64,000 nucleotides of DNA from Streptomyces nigrescens (GCA_024349765.1 AP026073.1:8184001-8248000), one strand, 5' to 3'. Shown: positions 47,191 through 56,385, counted from the first letter of the stretch. Translations and numbers: made by a program. The notes: generated by a model not told the origin, from the sequence alone.

Positions 47191-47223
47191 CGCCGGTCCG
47201 GAATGTCGGCCTCCGGACCGGCG
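47191..47223 (+). terminator. tsaD terminator
   Basis: CGCCGGTCCGGA and its perfect complement (12 bp) around a 9-nt loop, 58 nt after the stop. Confidence 0.8.
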
Positions 47224-47323
47224 ACATCTGAGGATCGGTGACAACCGCCGCCTCCCCGGACTCCGCGGCTGCCGCGAGGTCTTACTCTGGTGCAGCACCG
47301 GGCGCGTGGGGAGGCGGCAGGCT

Positions 47324-47689
47324 GTGGACTGGTTCTGGTGGGTGTTCATCTTCTTCATGGCGGGCGGCTTCGCGAAGGTCGCGGACACCGCCCGTACGGC
47401 GCTGCGCACCCGCCACGAGCGCAAGATGGAGCGGCTGGAGTCCGCCCGTCACGAACGGCAGGCGCTGGAGGCCGCCCAGAAGCCGCCGGAGCCGGTGTGC
47501 GGCTGCACCCACCACCTCGCCAAGCATGACAAAAAGGGCAAGTGTCATGAGCGGGTGGAGATTCCGGTCGCCTGGGACGCCGACCACAAGCCGGTCCAGT
47601 ACGAGGCCGGCCAGTGCACCTGCCAGCAGTACGTCGGCCCGCAGCCGCTCTCCCAGATCTACGCCGAGGACCTCACCGACCTCGCCTGA
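47324..47689 (+). CDS. Membrane protein with zinc-ribbon-like C-terminus
   Basis: 121 aa from GTG 47324, with GGGGAGG upstream; GTG 47306 is an alternative. One N-terminal helix, MDWFWWVFIFFMAGGFAKVA, a basic coiled segment, then a Cys/His cluster: CGCTHHLAKHDKKGKCHE and later CTCQQY. The spacing suggests one metal site. Function unknown. It is convergent with the downstream methyltransferase. Confidence 0.78.
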   Translation: MDWFWWVFIFFMAGGFAKVADTARTALRTRHERKMERLESARHERQALEAAQKPPEPVCGCTHHLAKHDKKGKCHERVEIPVAWDADHKPVQYEAGQCTCQQYVGPQPLSQIYAEDLTDLA

Positions 47690-47696
47690 CCGCCGG

Positions 47697-48902
47697 TCAG
47701 ACCTCGTCCGCCGGGTGCCCCAGCAGCATCGTCGGCGCCCCCGCGACCCGGGTGAGGAAGATCGTGCAGGAATTGCCGCCGCCGGCCAGCTTCAGCTTCT
47801 TGCGCAGCTCCTCGGGCTCCACCGCGGACCCCCGCTTCTTGATCACCGCGACGCCGGCCCCGCGCTCCCGCAGCAGCGCCTTGAGCCGCTTGACGTTGAA
47901 CGGCAGCACATCGGTGATCGCGTAGGCGGTGGCGAAGGGGGTCGGGCGCAGTTCGTCGGCGGTGACGTACGCGATCGTCGGGTCGATCAGCCGCCCGCCG
48001 ACCTGCTGGGCGACCTCCGCGACGAGGTGGGCGCGGATGACGGCGCCGTCCGGCTCGTACAGGTAGGGGCCCACCGGACCGGGCTCCGGGTCCGGCAGAC
48101 CGGCGCCGAGCAGCGAGCCCCCACCGGGCAGCAGCGTGGCCCGGCGCCCGCCGGCCACCGGCCCGTCGCCCCCGCCGGGCCGGCCGAACCACACCACCGC
48201 CTCCTTCACCTCGCCCCCGTAGGAGATCCACTCCGTCTCGGCGTCCTCGGGCAGCGCCTCGTGCGGCACCCCCGGCGCGATCTTCAGCGCCGCGAACGGG
48301 GCGGTACGGGCCGCCTCGACGGCCCACGACAACGGCGGTGAGTACGCCTCCGGATCGAAGATCCGGCCCCCGCGCGCCTTGGTGCGGCGCGCCGGGTCGA
48401 CGAACACCGCGTCGTACCCGGCGGTGTCCACCTCCGTCACGTCCGCGCAGCGCACCTCGATCAGCTCCGCGAGCCCCAGCGCCTCGGCGTTCGCCCGCGC
48501 CGCCGCGCAGGCCAGCGGGTCCCGGTCGACGGCCAGCACCCGGATCCCGGCCCGCGCCAGGGCCAGCGCGTCACCGCCGATCCCGCAGCACAGATCGGCC
48601 AGCGTCCGCACGCCGAGCCCGGCCAGCCGTGCCGCGCGGTGCGCGGCGACCGAGGCGCGGGTGGACTGCTCGACCCCGTTCGGAGTGAAGTACATCCGCT
48701 GCGCGTCGGCCCCGAACTTCGCGGCCGCCCGCTGCCGGAGCCGCGCCTGGGTGAGCGCGGCGGAAACGAGCGGTGCGGCATGGTCCCGCCGCAGCCGGGT
48801 GGCTGCCGCCAGCTCGTCGGCGGGGTCGTGGTCCCGCAACTCCTGAAGCAGCGCTTGGCCCTCCGGGCCTAGGAGGGCGACGAAGGTGTCGAGGTCATTC
48901 AC
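47697..48902 (-). CDS. Class I SAM-dependent methyltransferase with THUMP-like C-terminal domain
   Basis: 401 aa from GTG 48902 (MNDLDTFVALLGPEGQALLQ). The frame is open to 48983, but that extension is read from repeat element 1 and is not credible. SAM motif I is LADLCCGIGGDALALA, motif II VDRDPLA and motif IV FVDPARRT. The C-terminal part, near LPFNVKRLKALLRERG and VIKKRGSAVEPEELRKKLK, matches the THUMP-like domain of RNA methyltransferase relatives. RNA is the probable substrate (inference). Confidence 0.85.
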   Translation of the reverse strand: MNDLDTFVALLGPEGQALLQELRDHDPADELAAATRLRRDHAAPLVSAALTQARLRQRAAAKFGADAQRMYFTPNGVEQSTRASVAAHRAARLAGLGVRTLADLCCGIGGDALALARAGIRVLAVDRDPLACAAARANAEALGLAELIEVRCADVTEVDTAGYDAVFVDPARRTKARGGRIFDPEAYSPPLSWAVEAARTAPFAALKIAPGVPHEALPEDAETEWISYGGEVKEAVVWFGRPGGGDGPVAGGRRATLLPGGGSLLGAGLPDPEPGPVGPYLYEPDGAVIRAHLVAEVAQQVGGRLIDPTIAYVTADELRPTPFATAYAITDVLPFNVKRLKALLRERGAGVAVIKKRGSAVEPEELRKKLKLAGGGNSCTIFLTRVAGAPTMLLGHPADEV

Positions 48903-48914
48903 GGAGTCATTGTC

Positions 48915-49484
48915 GCTTCCCACGTACCCGTCTTTCCCGCCGCGGGGCTTGCTCGCCGTTGCGCGCTTGGCGGCGCCTCCCACGTACTTGGCTGTCCCGC
49001 CGCGGGTCGTCTCGCCGTTGCGCCTGCGGCGGGCTGGGTTGTTTGTGGGTGCGGTGACGGGCCTCCGGGGCCGGTTGTGTGGACTGCTGACGCTTTACGT
49101 CCACACAACCGGCCCCTCCGGCCCGTCCCCTCCCGTGAGAGGGAAAGTTAAGGACGGTGGGGGTGCACGTAGTGCCGACGTGCGCGCGGGCAACAGAGCA
49201 CGCCCGCCCCCAACCAGCTCTTACCTCCCACTCACGGGAGGGGGTGGACCGGAGGACGAAGTCTGGAGGGCCGGCACCGCACCCAAAACACAAACGCCCG
49301 CCGCCAGGCGCAACGGCGAACAAGCCCCGCGGCGGGACGGCCAACTACGTGCGGGGCGCCGCAAAGCGCAACGGCGAGACGAACCGCGGCGGGACAGACG
49401 GGTACGTGCGAGGCGCCGCAAAGCGCGCAACGGCGAGCGAGCCCCGCGGCGCCGCAGACGGGTACGTGGGAGGACAGCCAAGCG
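48915..49484 (+). repeat. Composite palindromic repeat element, copy 1
   Basis: About 570 bp between the 5' end of the methyltransferase and the 3' end of the SEDS gene. The core (49047-49284, 238 bp) has 20-bp terminal inverted repeats, GGGTGCGGTGACGGGCCTCC and a right end matching 18 of 20. Inside is an 18-bp perfect stem, GGGGCCGGTTGTGTGGAC (49067-49084) with 49099-49116, loop 14 nt, and a CCCCTCCCGTGAG / CTCACGGGAGGGG pair. The arms hold two units to the left and three inverted units to the right, each about 60 bp with CCCACGTAC, CCCGCCGCGGG and CGCCGTTGCGC. No gene is supported inside. Copy 2 is at 58457-58957 in the opposite orientation. Confidence 0.9.
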
Positions 49485-50903
49485 CTAGCGGACCGGTTCG
49501 CGTCGTCGCTGGGCGTGGTCGCTGATGCGCAGGAGTACCGCCACCATCACCCAGTTCGCGACCAGCGACGAGCCTCCCTTGGCGAGGAAGGGGAGGGCCT
49601 TGCCCGTGAGGGGGATGAGGCCGGTGACGCCGCCGGAGACGACGAAGACCTGGAGCAGCAGCGCGCCGGCGAGGCCGACCGCGAGGAGTTTGCTGAACGG
49701 GTCGCGGGCGGTCAGCCCCACCCGCAGGCCGCGCTGGGCGAGCAGGACGTAGAGCATCAGGACGGCCATCACCCCGGCGAGGCCCAGTTCCTCGCCGACG
49801 GTGGTGAGGATGAAGTCGCTGTTGCCGGCGAAGCCGACCAGCTCGGGGTGGCCCTGGCCCAGCCCGGTGCCGCTGATGCCGCCGCTGCCGAAGCTGAACA
49901 GTGCCTGGGCGAGCTGGTCGGACATGAACTCCGCCCTGCCCTGTTTGGTGAACGCGCGCATCGGGTCCAGCCAGGCGGTCACCCGGCCGTGCACATGCGG
50001 TTCGAGGGAGCCGACGACAGCCGCGCCGACGACGGCCATCAGCAGACCGCACACCACCCAACTGGTGCGGCCGGTGGCCATGTAGAGCATGATCACGAAG
50101 ACGCCGAAGAAGATCAGCGAGGTGCCCAGGTCCCGCTCGAAGATGAGGACCATCAGGCTGATCACCCAGATCGTGAAGATCGGGCCGAGCTGCCGCCCCG
50201 GGGGCAGCTGGACGCCCATGACGCGGCGGCCGGCCAGCGCCAGCGCGTCGCGGTTGACCGTGAGGTAGCCGGCGAAGAACACCGAGATCATGATCTTCAC
50301 GAACTCGCCGGGCTGGAGCGACAGCGGCCCGAGCAGGATCCACCGCTTCGCGCCGTACATGTCCGCGCCGAAGAAGGCCGGTGCCATCAGGAGCACCAGC
50401 GCCACCGCCATCGTCAGGTAGATGTAGCGCTGCAGGATGCGGTGGTCGCGCAGCACCAGCAGGATGACGATGCAGACCGCCACCCCGATCACCGTCCACA
50501 CCAGCTGCCCGCTGGCCGCCTCGGCGATCTTCGGATGGCGGGTCTGGGCGTACGTGAGGTCCAGGCGGTGCAGCAGGACCAGGCCGATCCCGGTCAGCAG
50601 CGTGGCCAGCGGCAGGATCAGCGGATCGGCGCGCGGGGCGAAGCGGCGCAGGACCAGGTGCGGGACCAGCGCCACGAAGACCATGCTGACCGCGAATCCG
50701 GGCAGCCCGCCGGGCAGCCGGCCGGTCATCGACAGGCCGGTGTACGCGTAGCCGAAGACGGCGATCGCGACGACGAGGGCGAGCAGCCGGGCCTCGGTCC
50801 TCCGGCGGTTCGGTGCCTGGGCGAGCGCCGCGAACGTCATGGTGCGTTCGGCATCGCTCTCCGGCTCCCCGGCCGCCCGGGAAGCGCTGGTCAGTCCACG
50901 CAC
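49485..50903 (-). CDS. SEDS-family protein (FtsW/RodA-type glycosyltransferase)
   Basis: 472 aa, about ten membrane helices. SEDS motifs are seen: GAKRWILLGPLSLQPGEFVK, the R-x-x-AWLDPMRAF loop with the expected acidic residue, SGGISGTGLGQG and NSDFILTTVGEELG. These polymerise lipid II glycan with a partner class B PBP; no such gene is adjacent. The GTG at 50903 is preferred because GGAGG lies 6 bp upstream; the ATG five codons earlier has no ribosome site. The stop lies at the edge of repeat element 1. Confidence 0.88.
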   Translation of the reverse strand: MRGLTSASRAAGEPESDAERTMTFAALAQAPNRRRTEARLLALVVAIAVFGYAYTGLSMTGRLPGGLPGFAVSMVFVALVPHLVLRRFAPRADPLILPLATLLTGIGLVLLHRLDLTYAQTRHPKIAEAASGQLVWTVIGVAVCIVILLVLRDHRILQRYIYLTMAVALVLLMAPAFFGADMYGAKRWILLGPLSLQPGEFVKIMISVFFAGYLTVNRDALALAGRRVMGVQLPPGRQLGPIFTIWVISLMVLIFERDLGTSLIFFGVFVIMLYMATGRTSWVVCGLLMAVVGAAVVGSLEPHVHGRVTAWLDPMRAFTKQGRAEFMSDQLAQALFSFGSGGISGTGLGQGHPELVGFAGNSDFILTTVGEELGLAGVMAVLMLYVLLAQRGLRVGLTARDPFSKLLAVGLAGALLLQVFVVSGGVTGLIPLTGKALPFLAKGGSSLVANWVMVAVLLRISDHAQRRREPVR

Positions 50904-50947
50904 GGGTTCCTCCGCCATCGATGGTCAGTGCCGCCGGCCGGAACCGG

Positions 50948-51042
50948 GTCGCACACGTCGCACACGTCGCACGCGTCGCACGTGCTGTGCGCATCGGACG
51001 TCGTGCGCAACGCGCGTCGCACATGTCGCACCCGTCGCGCAC
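50948..51042. repeat. 9-bp tandem repeats upstream of the SEDS gene
   Basis: Four units of GTCGCACAC type at 50948-50983 and three more at 51016-51042. They lie between the SEDS start and the groES promoter region. The rest of the 471-bp gap 50904-51374 holds the two CIRCE sites and the groES promoter; no gene is seen. Confidence 0.8.
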
Positions 51043-51200
51043 GGTTCACCGGCTCGGCAGTCGGGGAGGTAGACGAAGCAGCCGGTGGCGTGGTTGCGAG
51101 GGAAGGGAAGGTGTGTCCGATTTGGCGGGGATCCACGCCGCCCGTCCTCCCGGTACGGGGCGCTGGTCAACCCGCGCCGCACGATGCACCCCCGGCGCGC

Positions 51201-51226
51201 TGGCACTCCGCTTGACCGAGTGCTAA
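51201..51226. promoter_or_regulatory. CIRCE operator 1 (HrcA binding)
   Basis: TGGCACTC, 9 bp, GAGTGCTAA. It matches the consensus TTAGCACTC-N9-GAGTGCTAA and overlaps the -35 region of the groES promoter. Confidence 0.93.
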
Positions 51227-51240
51227 CCGCGTCATAGTCT
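51212..51240 (+). promoter_or_regulatory. groES-groEL1 promoter
   Basis: TTGACC at 51212-51217 and TAGTCT at 51235-51240, spacer 17 bp. It is bracketed by two CIRCE operators, so HrcA repression is expected. Confidence 0.85.
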
Positions 51241-51245
51241 CGGCG

Positions 51246-51272
51246 TTGGCACTCTCCGAGGGGGAGTGCCAG
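51246..51272. promoter_or_regulatory. CIRCE operator 2 (HrcA binding)
   Basis: TTGGCACTC, 9 bp, GAGTGCCAG, at the expected transcription start, so it would also lie in the 5' leader. Confidence 0.93.
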
Positions 51273-51374
51273 ACACACAGCGACGGGCAGGTCCGGCACC
51301 CGCGACGACGGATCCACCTGGTCGCCACCTCAGACAGTTAACCCCGTGAGATCTCCGAAGGGGGAGGTCGGATC

Positions 51375-51683
51375 GTGACGACCGCCAGCTCCAAGGTTGC
51401 CATCAAGCCGCTCGAGGACCGCATTGTGGTCCAGCCGCTCGACGCCGAGCAGACCACGGCTTCGGGCCTGGTCATTCCGGACACCGCCAAGGAGAAGCCC
51501 CAGGAGGGCGTCGTCCTGGCCGTGGGCCCGGGCCGCTTCGAGGACGGCAAGCGCGTCGAGCTCGACGTCACCGTTGGCGACGTCGTGCTTTACAGCAAGT
51601 ACGGCGGCACCGAGGTGAAGTACAACAACGAGGACTACCTCGTTCTCTCGGCTCGCGACGTTCTCGCGATCGTCGAGAAGTAA
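51375..51683 (+). CDS. groES: Co-chaperonin GroES
   Basis: 102-aa cap of the GroEL chamber. [20 protein letters not shown] and the mobile loop are normal; it ends [11 protein letters not shown] start. First gene of the CIRCE-controlled operon with groEL1. Confidence 0.98.
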   Translation: MTTASSKVAIKPLEDRIVVQPLDAEQTTASGLVIPDTAKEKPQEGVVLAVGPGRFEDGKRVELDVTVGDVVLYSKYGGTEVKYNNEDYLVLSARDVLAIVEK

Positions 51684-51798
51684 GTCACCCAGATTTGCCG
51701 TGTTCTGCGCCCCTGGTTCCCGCGTCTAAACAACCCGGGGCAGGGGCGCAGTTCCGTTTGAGACAGCGGTCCCCACTGCGTGCCGAGGATCGCAATGA

Positions 51799-53442
<1,644 letters not shown>

Positions 53443-53495
53443 CGCGTCCTACGGGCCGGGGGCGGCGCCCTGCCGCCGCCCCTCGCTGACCCGAC

Positions 53496-53527
53496 GAACC
53501 CGGTCCCGCCTCGGCGGGGCCGGGTTC
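53496..53527 (+). terminator. groESL terminator
   Basis: A 15-nt stem, GAACCCGGTCCCGCC with complement (one G-U), 54 nt after groEL1, followed by TGGGTTTT. Confidence 0.85.
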
Positions 53528-53580
53528 TGGGTTTTCGCGCTGCTGTTTCCCCGCCGCCTACCTGTGTCGTTGTTTCCCCG

Positions 53581-53610
53581 CCGCCCACCCCCCTTCGGGG
53601 GGTGGGCGGG
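53581..53610. terminator. Second hairpin with TTCG tetraloop
   Basis: A perfect 13-bp stem, CCGCCCACCCCCC with complement, closed by TTCG. It can act for both convergent genes. Confidence 0.75.
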
Positions 53611-53720
53611 TCAGGTGGGGACCCGCGGGCGGGGGAGCGGGGCACCCGCCCGGGGAGGGCAGGGGCCGGCGACCGCCCCGGGTGGTCCGAGGGGTCGGGT
53701 CAGGGGGGCGGGTCGAGGCA

Positions 53721-53884
53721 GGTCGTGTGGTCGGGCTGGGGCGGGCCGAGGCAGGTCGAGTGCTCGGGCCGGGGCATGGCGCGTGGTCAGGTCGAGTGAT
53801 CGGGTCGGGGCAGGCCGCGTGGTCAGGTCGAGTGGTCGGGCCGGGGCAGACCGCGTGGTCAGGTCGCGTGGTCAGGCCGGCTCA
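53721..53884. repeat. 36-bp tandem repeat (VNTR)
   Basis: Three full 36-bp units at 53754-53789, 53790-53825 and 53826-53861, preceded by a 33-bp variant and followed by a partial unit running into the dehydrogenase stop codon. The 439-bp gap 53443-53881 holds only the two hairpins and this array. Confidence 0.88.
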
Positions 53885-54940
53885 CGCCGAGTGGTGCAGG
53901 TGCTCCGCGTGGACCGGGTCGGTGAACGGGAGGCCGCGGGCGTAGCGTTCGAGGGCGTCGAGGGCGTGGTCGGCCAGGCGGTGGAGTTCGGTGCCGAGGG
54001 AGCCGGCGACGTGCGGGGTGAGCAGCACGTTCGGCAGGTCGTACAACGGCGAGCCGGGGGGCGGGAGTTCGGGCTCGGTGACGTCCAGGACCGCGTTGAG
54101 GCGGCCGGTGAGCAGTTCGGGCAGCAGGGCCGTCTCGTCGACGAGGGAGCCGCGGGCGGTGTTGATCAGGGTCGTCCCGTCGGGCATCAGGGCCAGTTCC
54201 CGGGCGCCGAGCATATGACGGGTCGCGGGCAGCTGCGGGGCGTGCACGGTGACGACGTCGCTGTCCGCGCACAACGTGCCCAGCGGTACGGAACGGGCCC
54301 CCATACGGGCGGCCTCGGCGGCGCCGACGTACGGGTCGTGCAGCAGCACCCGCAGGTCGAAGGGGCGCAGCAGTTCGATGACGCGGCGTCCGATGCGGGA
54401 GGCGCCGATGACACCGACGGTGCGGTGGTAGTTGCCGGCGCCGGCGAGTTCCCGCTGCCAGTCGTGCGGGCCGCGCAGGGTGCGGTAACGGTGCGCGGAG
54501 TGCAGGACGCGCTTGTTGGCGAGCAGGATCGCGGCGAGCGTGTACTCGGCGACCGGCAGTGCGTTGGCGGCGGCGGCCGAGGTGACCGCGAGGCCGCGTT
54601 CCCAGCAGGCATCGGTGATGTGGTGTTTGACCGAGCCGGCGGCGTGGATGACCGCGCGTAGGCGGGGCGCGGCGTCCAGCACGCGCGCGGTGAGCGGCGG
54701 CGCGCCCCAGCAGGTGAGCAGGACCTCGGCGTCGGCGAGGGCGGCGGCGACCGCCGGGGACGGGTCGGCCAGCTCGTGTGCGACGAGGCCGGGGTCGGTG
54801 CGGGCGAGCGCCGCGAGGCGGGTGCGGTGGCGGGCGTCGAGCAGCCGGTCGGCGATGCCGGGGCCCATCGACAGCAGCAACGCGGGCCGGACGGAGGGCA
54901 TTTCCGCAGGTCCGGCGGGATTGTCAGTGGTGGGGTGCAT
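53882..54940 (-). CDS. D-isomer-specific 2-hydroxyacid dehydrogenase
   Basis: 352 aa. The NAD-binding Rossmann motif is VGVIGASRIGRRV, a variant in which the middle Gly of GxGxxG is Ser. Catalytic Arg is in NTARGSLVDE, Glu in DVTEPEL and His in LTPHVAGS. Members next to sugar ABC transporters and DUF2264 proteins probably process sugar acids; the substrate is unknown. ATG 54940 is used; M14 is an alternative. It follows the permease remnant by 42 bp on the same strand. Confidence 0.88.
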   Translation of the reverse strand: MHPTTDNPAGPAEMPSVRPALLLSMGPGIADRLLDARHRTRLAALARTDPGLVAHELADPSPAVAAALADAEVLLTCWGAPPLTARVLDAAPRLRAVIHAAGSVKHHITDACWERGLAVTSAAAANALPVAEYTLAAILLANKRVLHSAHRYRTLRGPHDWQRELAGAGNYHRTVGVIGASRIGRRVIELLRPFDLRVLLHDPYVGAAEAARMGARSVPLGTLCADSDVVTVHAPQLPATRHMLGARELALMPDGTTLINTARGSLVDETALLPELLTGRLNAVLDVTEPELPPPGSPLYDLPNVLLTPHVAGSLGTELHRLADHALDALERYARGLPFTDPVHAEHLHHSA

Positions 54941-54982
54941 AGTGATGAACGGTGCTCCTTCGCGGTCGCCCGTCGTGGCCCG

Positions 54983-55153
54983 TCACTTGCCGCTGCCGGC
55001 GGTGAGGCCGGCCTTCCAGTGTCGCTGGAGGGCGATGAAGGCGACGATCAGCGGGATGACGGCGAGGCGCGAACCGGTGACGACGAGGGCGGCCAGCAGG
55101 GTGAGTGCGGCGGTGGCGGAGGCGGTGGCGGTTCTGCTCCAACTGGGGCTCAT
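54983..55153 (-). pseudogene. Remnant of a sugar ABC transporter permease (C-terminal end only)
   Basis: An open frame of 56 codons, MSPSWSRTATASATAALTLL to the stop. The end, AVIPLIVAFIALQRHWKAGLTAG and three more residues, looks like the last membrane helix and EAA-distal tail of a MalG-type permease, which usually ends LQRxxxxGLTAGAVK. The upstream 210 or so residues, the EAA loop and the signal region are absent, and no other transporter gene is present. GGAGCC precedes the ATG, so a short peptide could still be made. Deletion is inferred. Confidence 0.65.
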
Positions 55154-55235
55154 GGCAAGGCTCCTGGATGGACGGCCTGACAGGTGAGAGGGAAGCGCGC
55201 GTGATGGCGGCGATCCTTGGGCCGGCCATGAGTGA

Positions 55236-55262
55236 AGTCAAGAGCGAACGATTGAATGATCG
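55236..55262 (-). promoter_or_regulatory. Possible promoter and operator before the permease remnant
   Basis: On the minus strand, TTGACT (55241-55236) is preceded by CGATCATTCAATCGTTCG (55262-55245), a partly palindromic AT-richer stretch. Related words (CGATCGTTCGATC at 56493-56505, GATCGATCG near 56474) lie on the other side of the regulator gene. Candidate sites for the DeoR-LacI regulator. Confidence 0.4.
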
Positions 55263-55275
55263 AAAAACGCACAAA

Positions 55276-56385
55276 CTATGCGCGCGCGACGGCTTCCGCG
55301 CCCGCCGCGCCGCAGGAGGCCCGTACCCGAAGCCGGGGCAGCAGGGCCAGATGCCGCCGCGGCCCCGGCGCCGTCGCCACCCCCAGCCCCATCCGCTCCA
55401 GCAGCAACTCCGCGGCCAGCCGGCCCACTTCCCGCTTCGGCGGGGCCACCGCCGTGAGCGGGGTGTCCGCCAGCGCGGCCACCTCGTCGTCGTAGGCGAT
55501 CAGCGCCAGATCCCCCGGCACCCGCATGCCCAGCTCACCCAGCCGCTGCACCATCTGGATGGCCCCCACGTCGTTGTGCACCAGTGCCGCCGTCACCCGC
55601 CCCGCGCGCACCGCCGTCCACAGTGCCTGCACCCCGCGCTCGAACCCCACCGGGTCGCCGTCGGCCGGCGCGTCCACCACCGGATGCGGCAGCTCCAGGC
55701 CCAGCGCGCGCAGCGCCCGGTCGTACCCGGCCCGCACCGCCAGCGCCGTCGGGCTGTCCGTCCGCGCCACCAGGAGGGGCGCCCCGTGCCCCTGCGCCAC
55801 CAGGTGCCGCAGCGCCAGCAGCACCCCGTGCGCATGGTCCGAGCACACCCGGTCCAGGCCGGCCAGCGGGCTGCCGAGCTCCGCCTCGCGCTCCAACAGC
55901 ACGGCGGGAACCGGGAGTTCACCCATCCAGCCGCCGTGCTCGGCCGGGTCGCGGCGGCCGCGCCAACCGGGGGCGATCAGCAGGCCCTCGGCGCCGGCCG
56001 CCAGCAGCCCCTCGGCCCGGGCCCGGTCCTCCTCGGGCCGGTAGTCGGAGATCCGCAGGATCAGCCGGGCCCCGGCCCGCGCCGCCGCCTCGTGCGCACC
56101 GTGGATGACCTCGGCGAAGTAGTACGTGGCGGACGGCGCCAGCAGGCCGAGCACGGGAGCGCTGTCCGCACCGGTGGCCCCCGCCTCACCGGTGCGCCGC
56201 CGGGGCCAGGACACCGAGCCGTGCGCCCGGTCGACCAGTCCCTTGCGGGTCAGCGTCTCGACGTCCCGGCGTACGGTCACCGGTGACACCCCGAGCCGTT
56301 CGGCGAGGTCGGTGACCCGGGCCGTGCCGTGCTCCCGCACCAGGGTCAGCAGGCGTTCATGGCGTTGCATCGCACTTTCGCGCAC
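55276..56385 (-). CDS. Chimeric regulator: DeoR-type HTH with LacI-type sensor domain
   Basis: 369 aa. Residues about 6-60 are a DeoR winged helix (RHERLLTLVREHGTARVTDL, then AERLGVSPVTVRRDVETLTRKGLVDRAHG). From about 78 the protein is a periplasmic-binding-like LacI sensor: VLGLLAPSATYYFAEVIHGA, VHNDVGAIQMVQRLGELGMR and DLALIAYDDEVAALADTPLT. True LacI proteins have a different HTH. GTG start with GAGGGG upstream; M6 is an alternative. It lies between the dehydrogenase unit and the divergent DUF2264 gene and probably controls both. Confidence 0.88.
   Translation of the reverse strand: MRESAMQRHERLLTLVREHGTARVTDLAERLGVSPVTVRRDVETLTRKGLVDRAHGSVSWPRRRTGEAGATGADSAPVLGLLAPSATYYFAEVIHGAHEAAARAGARLILRISDYRPEEDRARAEGLLAAGAEGLLIAPGWRGRRDPAEHGGWMGELPVPAVLLEREAELGSPLAGLDRVCSDHAHGVLLALRHLVAQGHGAPLLVARTDSPTALAVRAGYDRALRALGLELPHPVVDAPADGDPVGFERGVQALWTAVRAGRVTAALVHNDVGAIQMVQRLGELGMRVPGDLALIAYDDEVAALADTPLTAVAPPKREVGRLAAELLLERMGLGVATAPGPRRHLALLPRLRVRASCGAAGAEAVARA

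Noticed and set aside
48915-49484. CRISPR array, because similar units recur
   Set aside because: Units of about 60 bp are degenerate, inverted across a core and lack uniform spacers; no cas genes are present.
53721-53884. CRISPR or coding repeat
   Set aside because: The 36-bp units are directly adjacent with no spacers, and no ribosome site or known domain supports a gene over the array.
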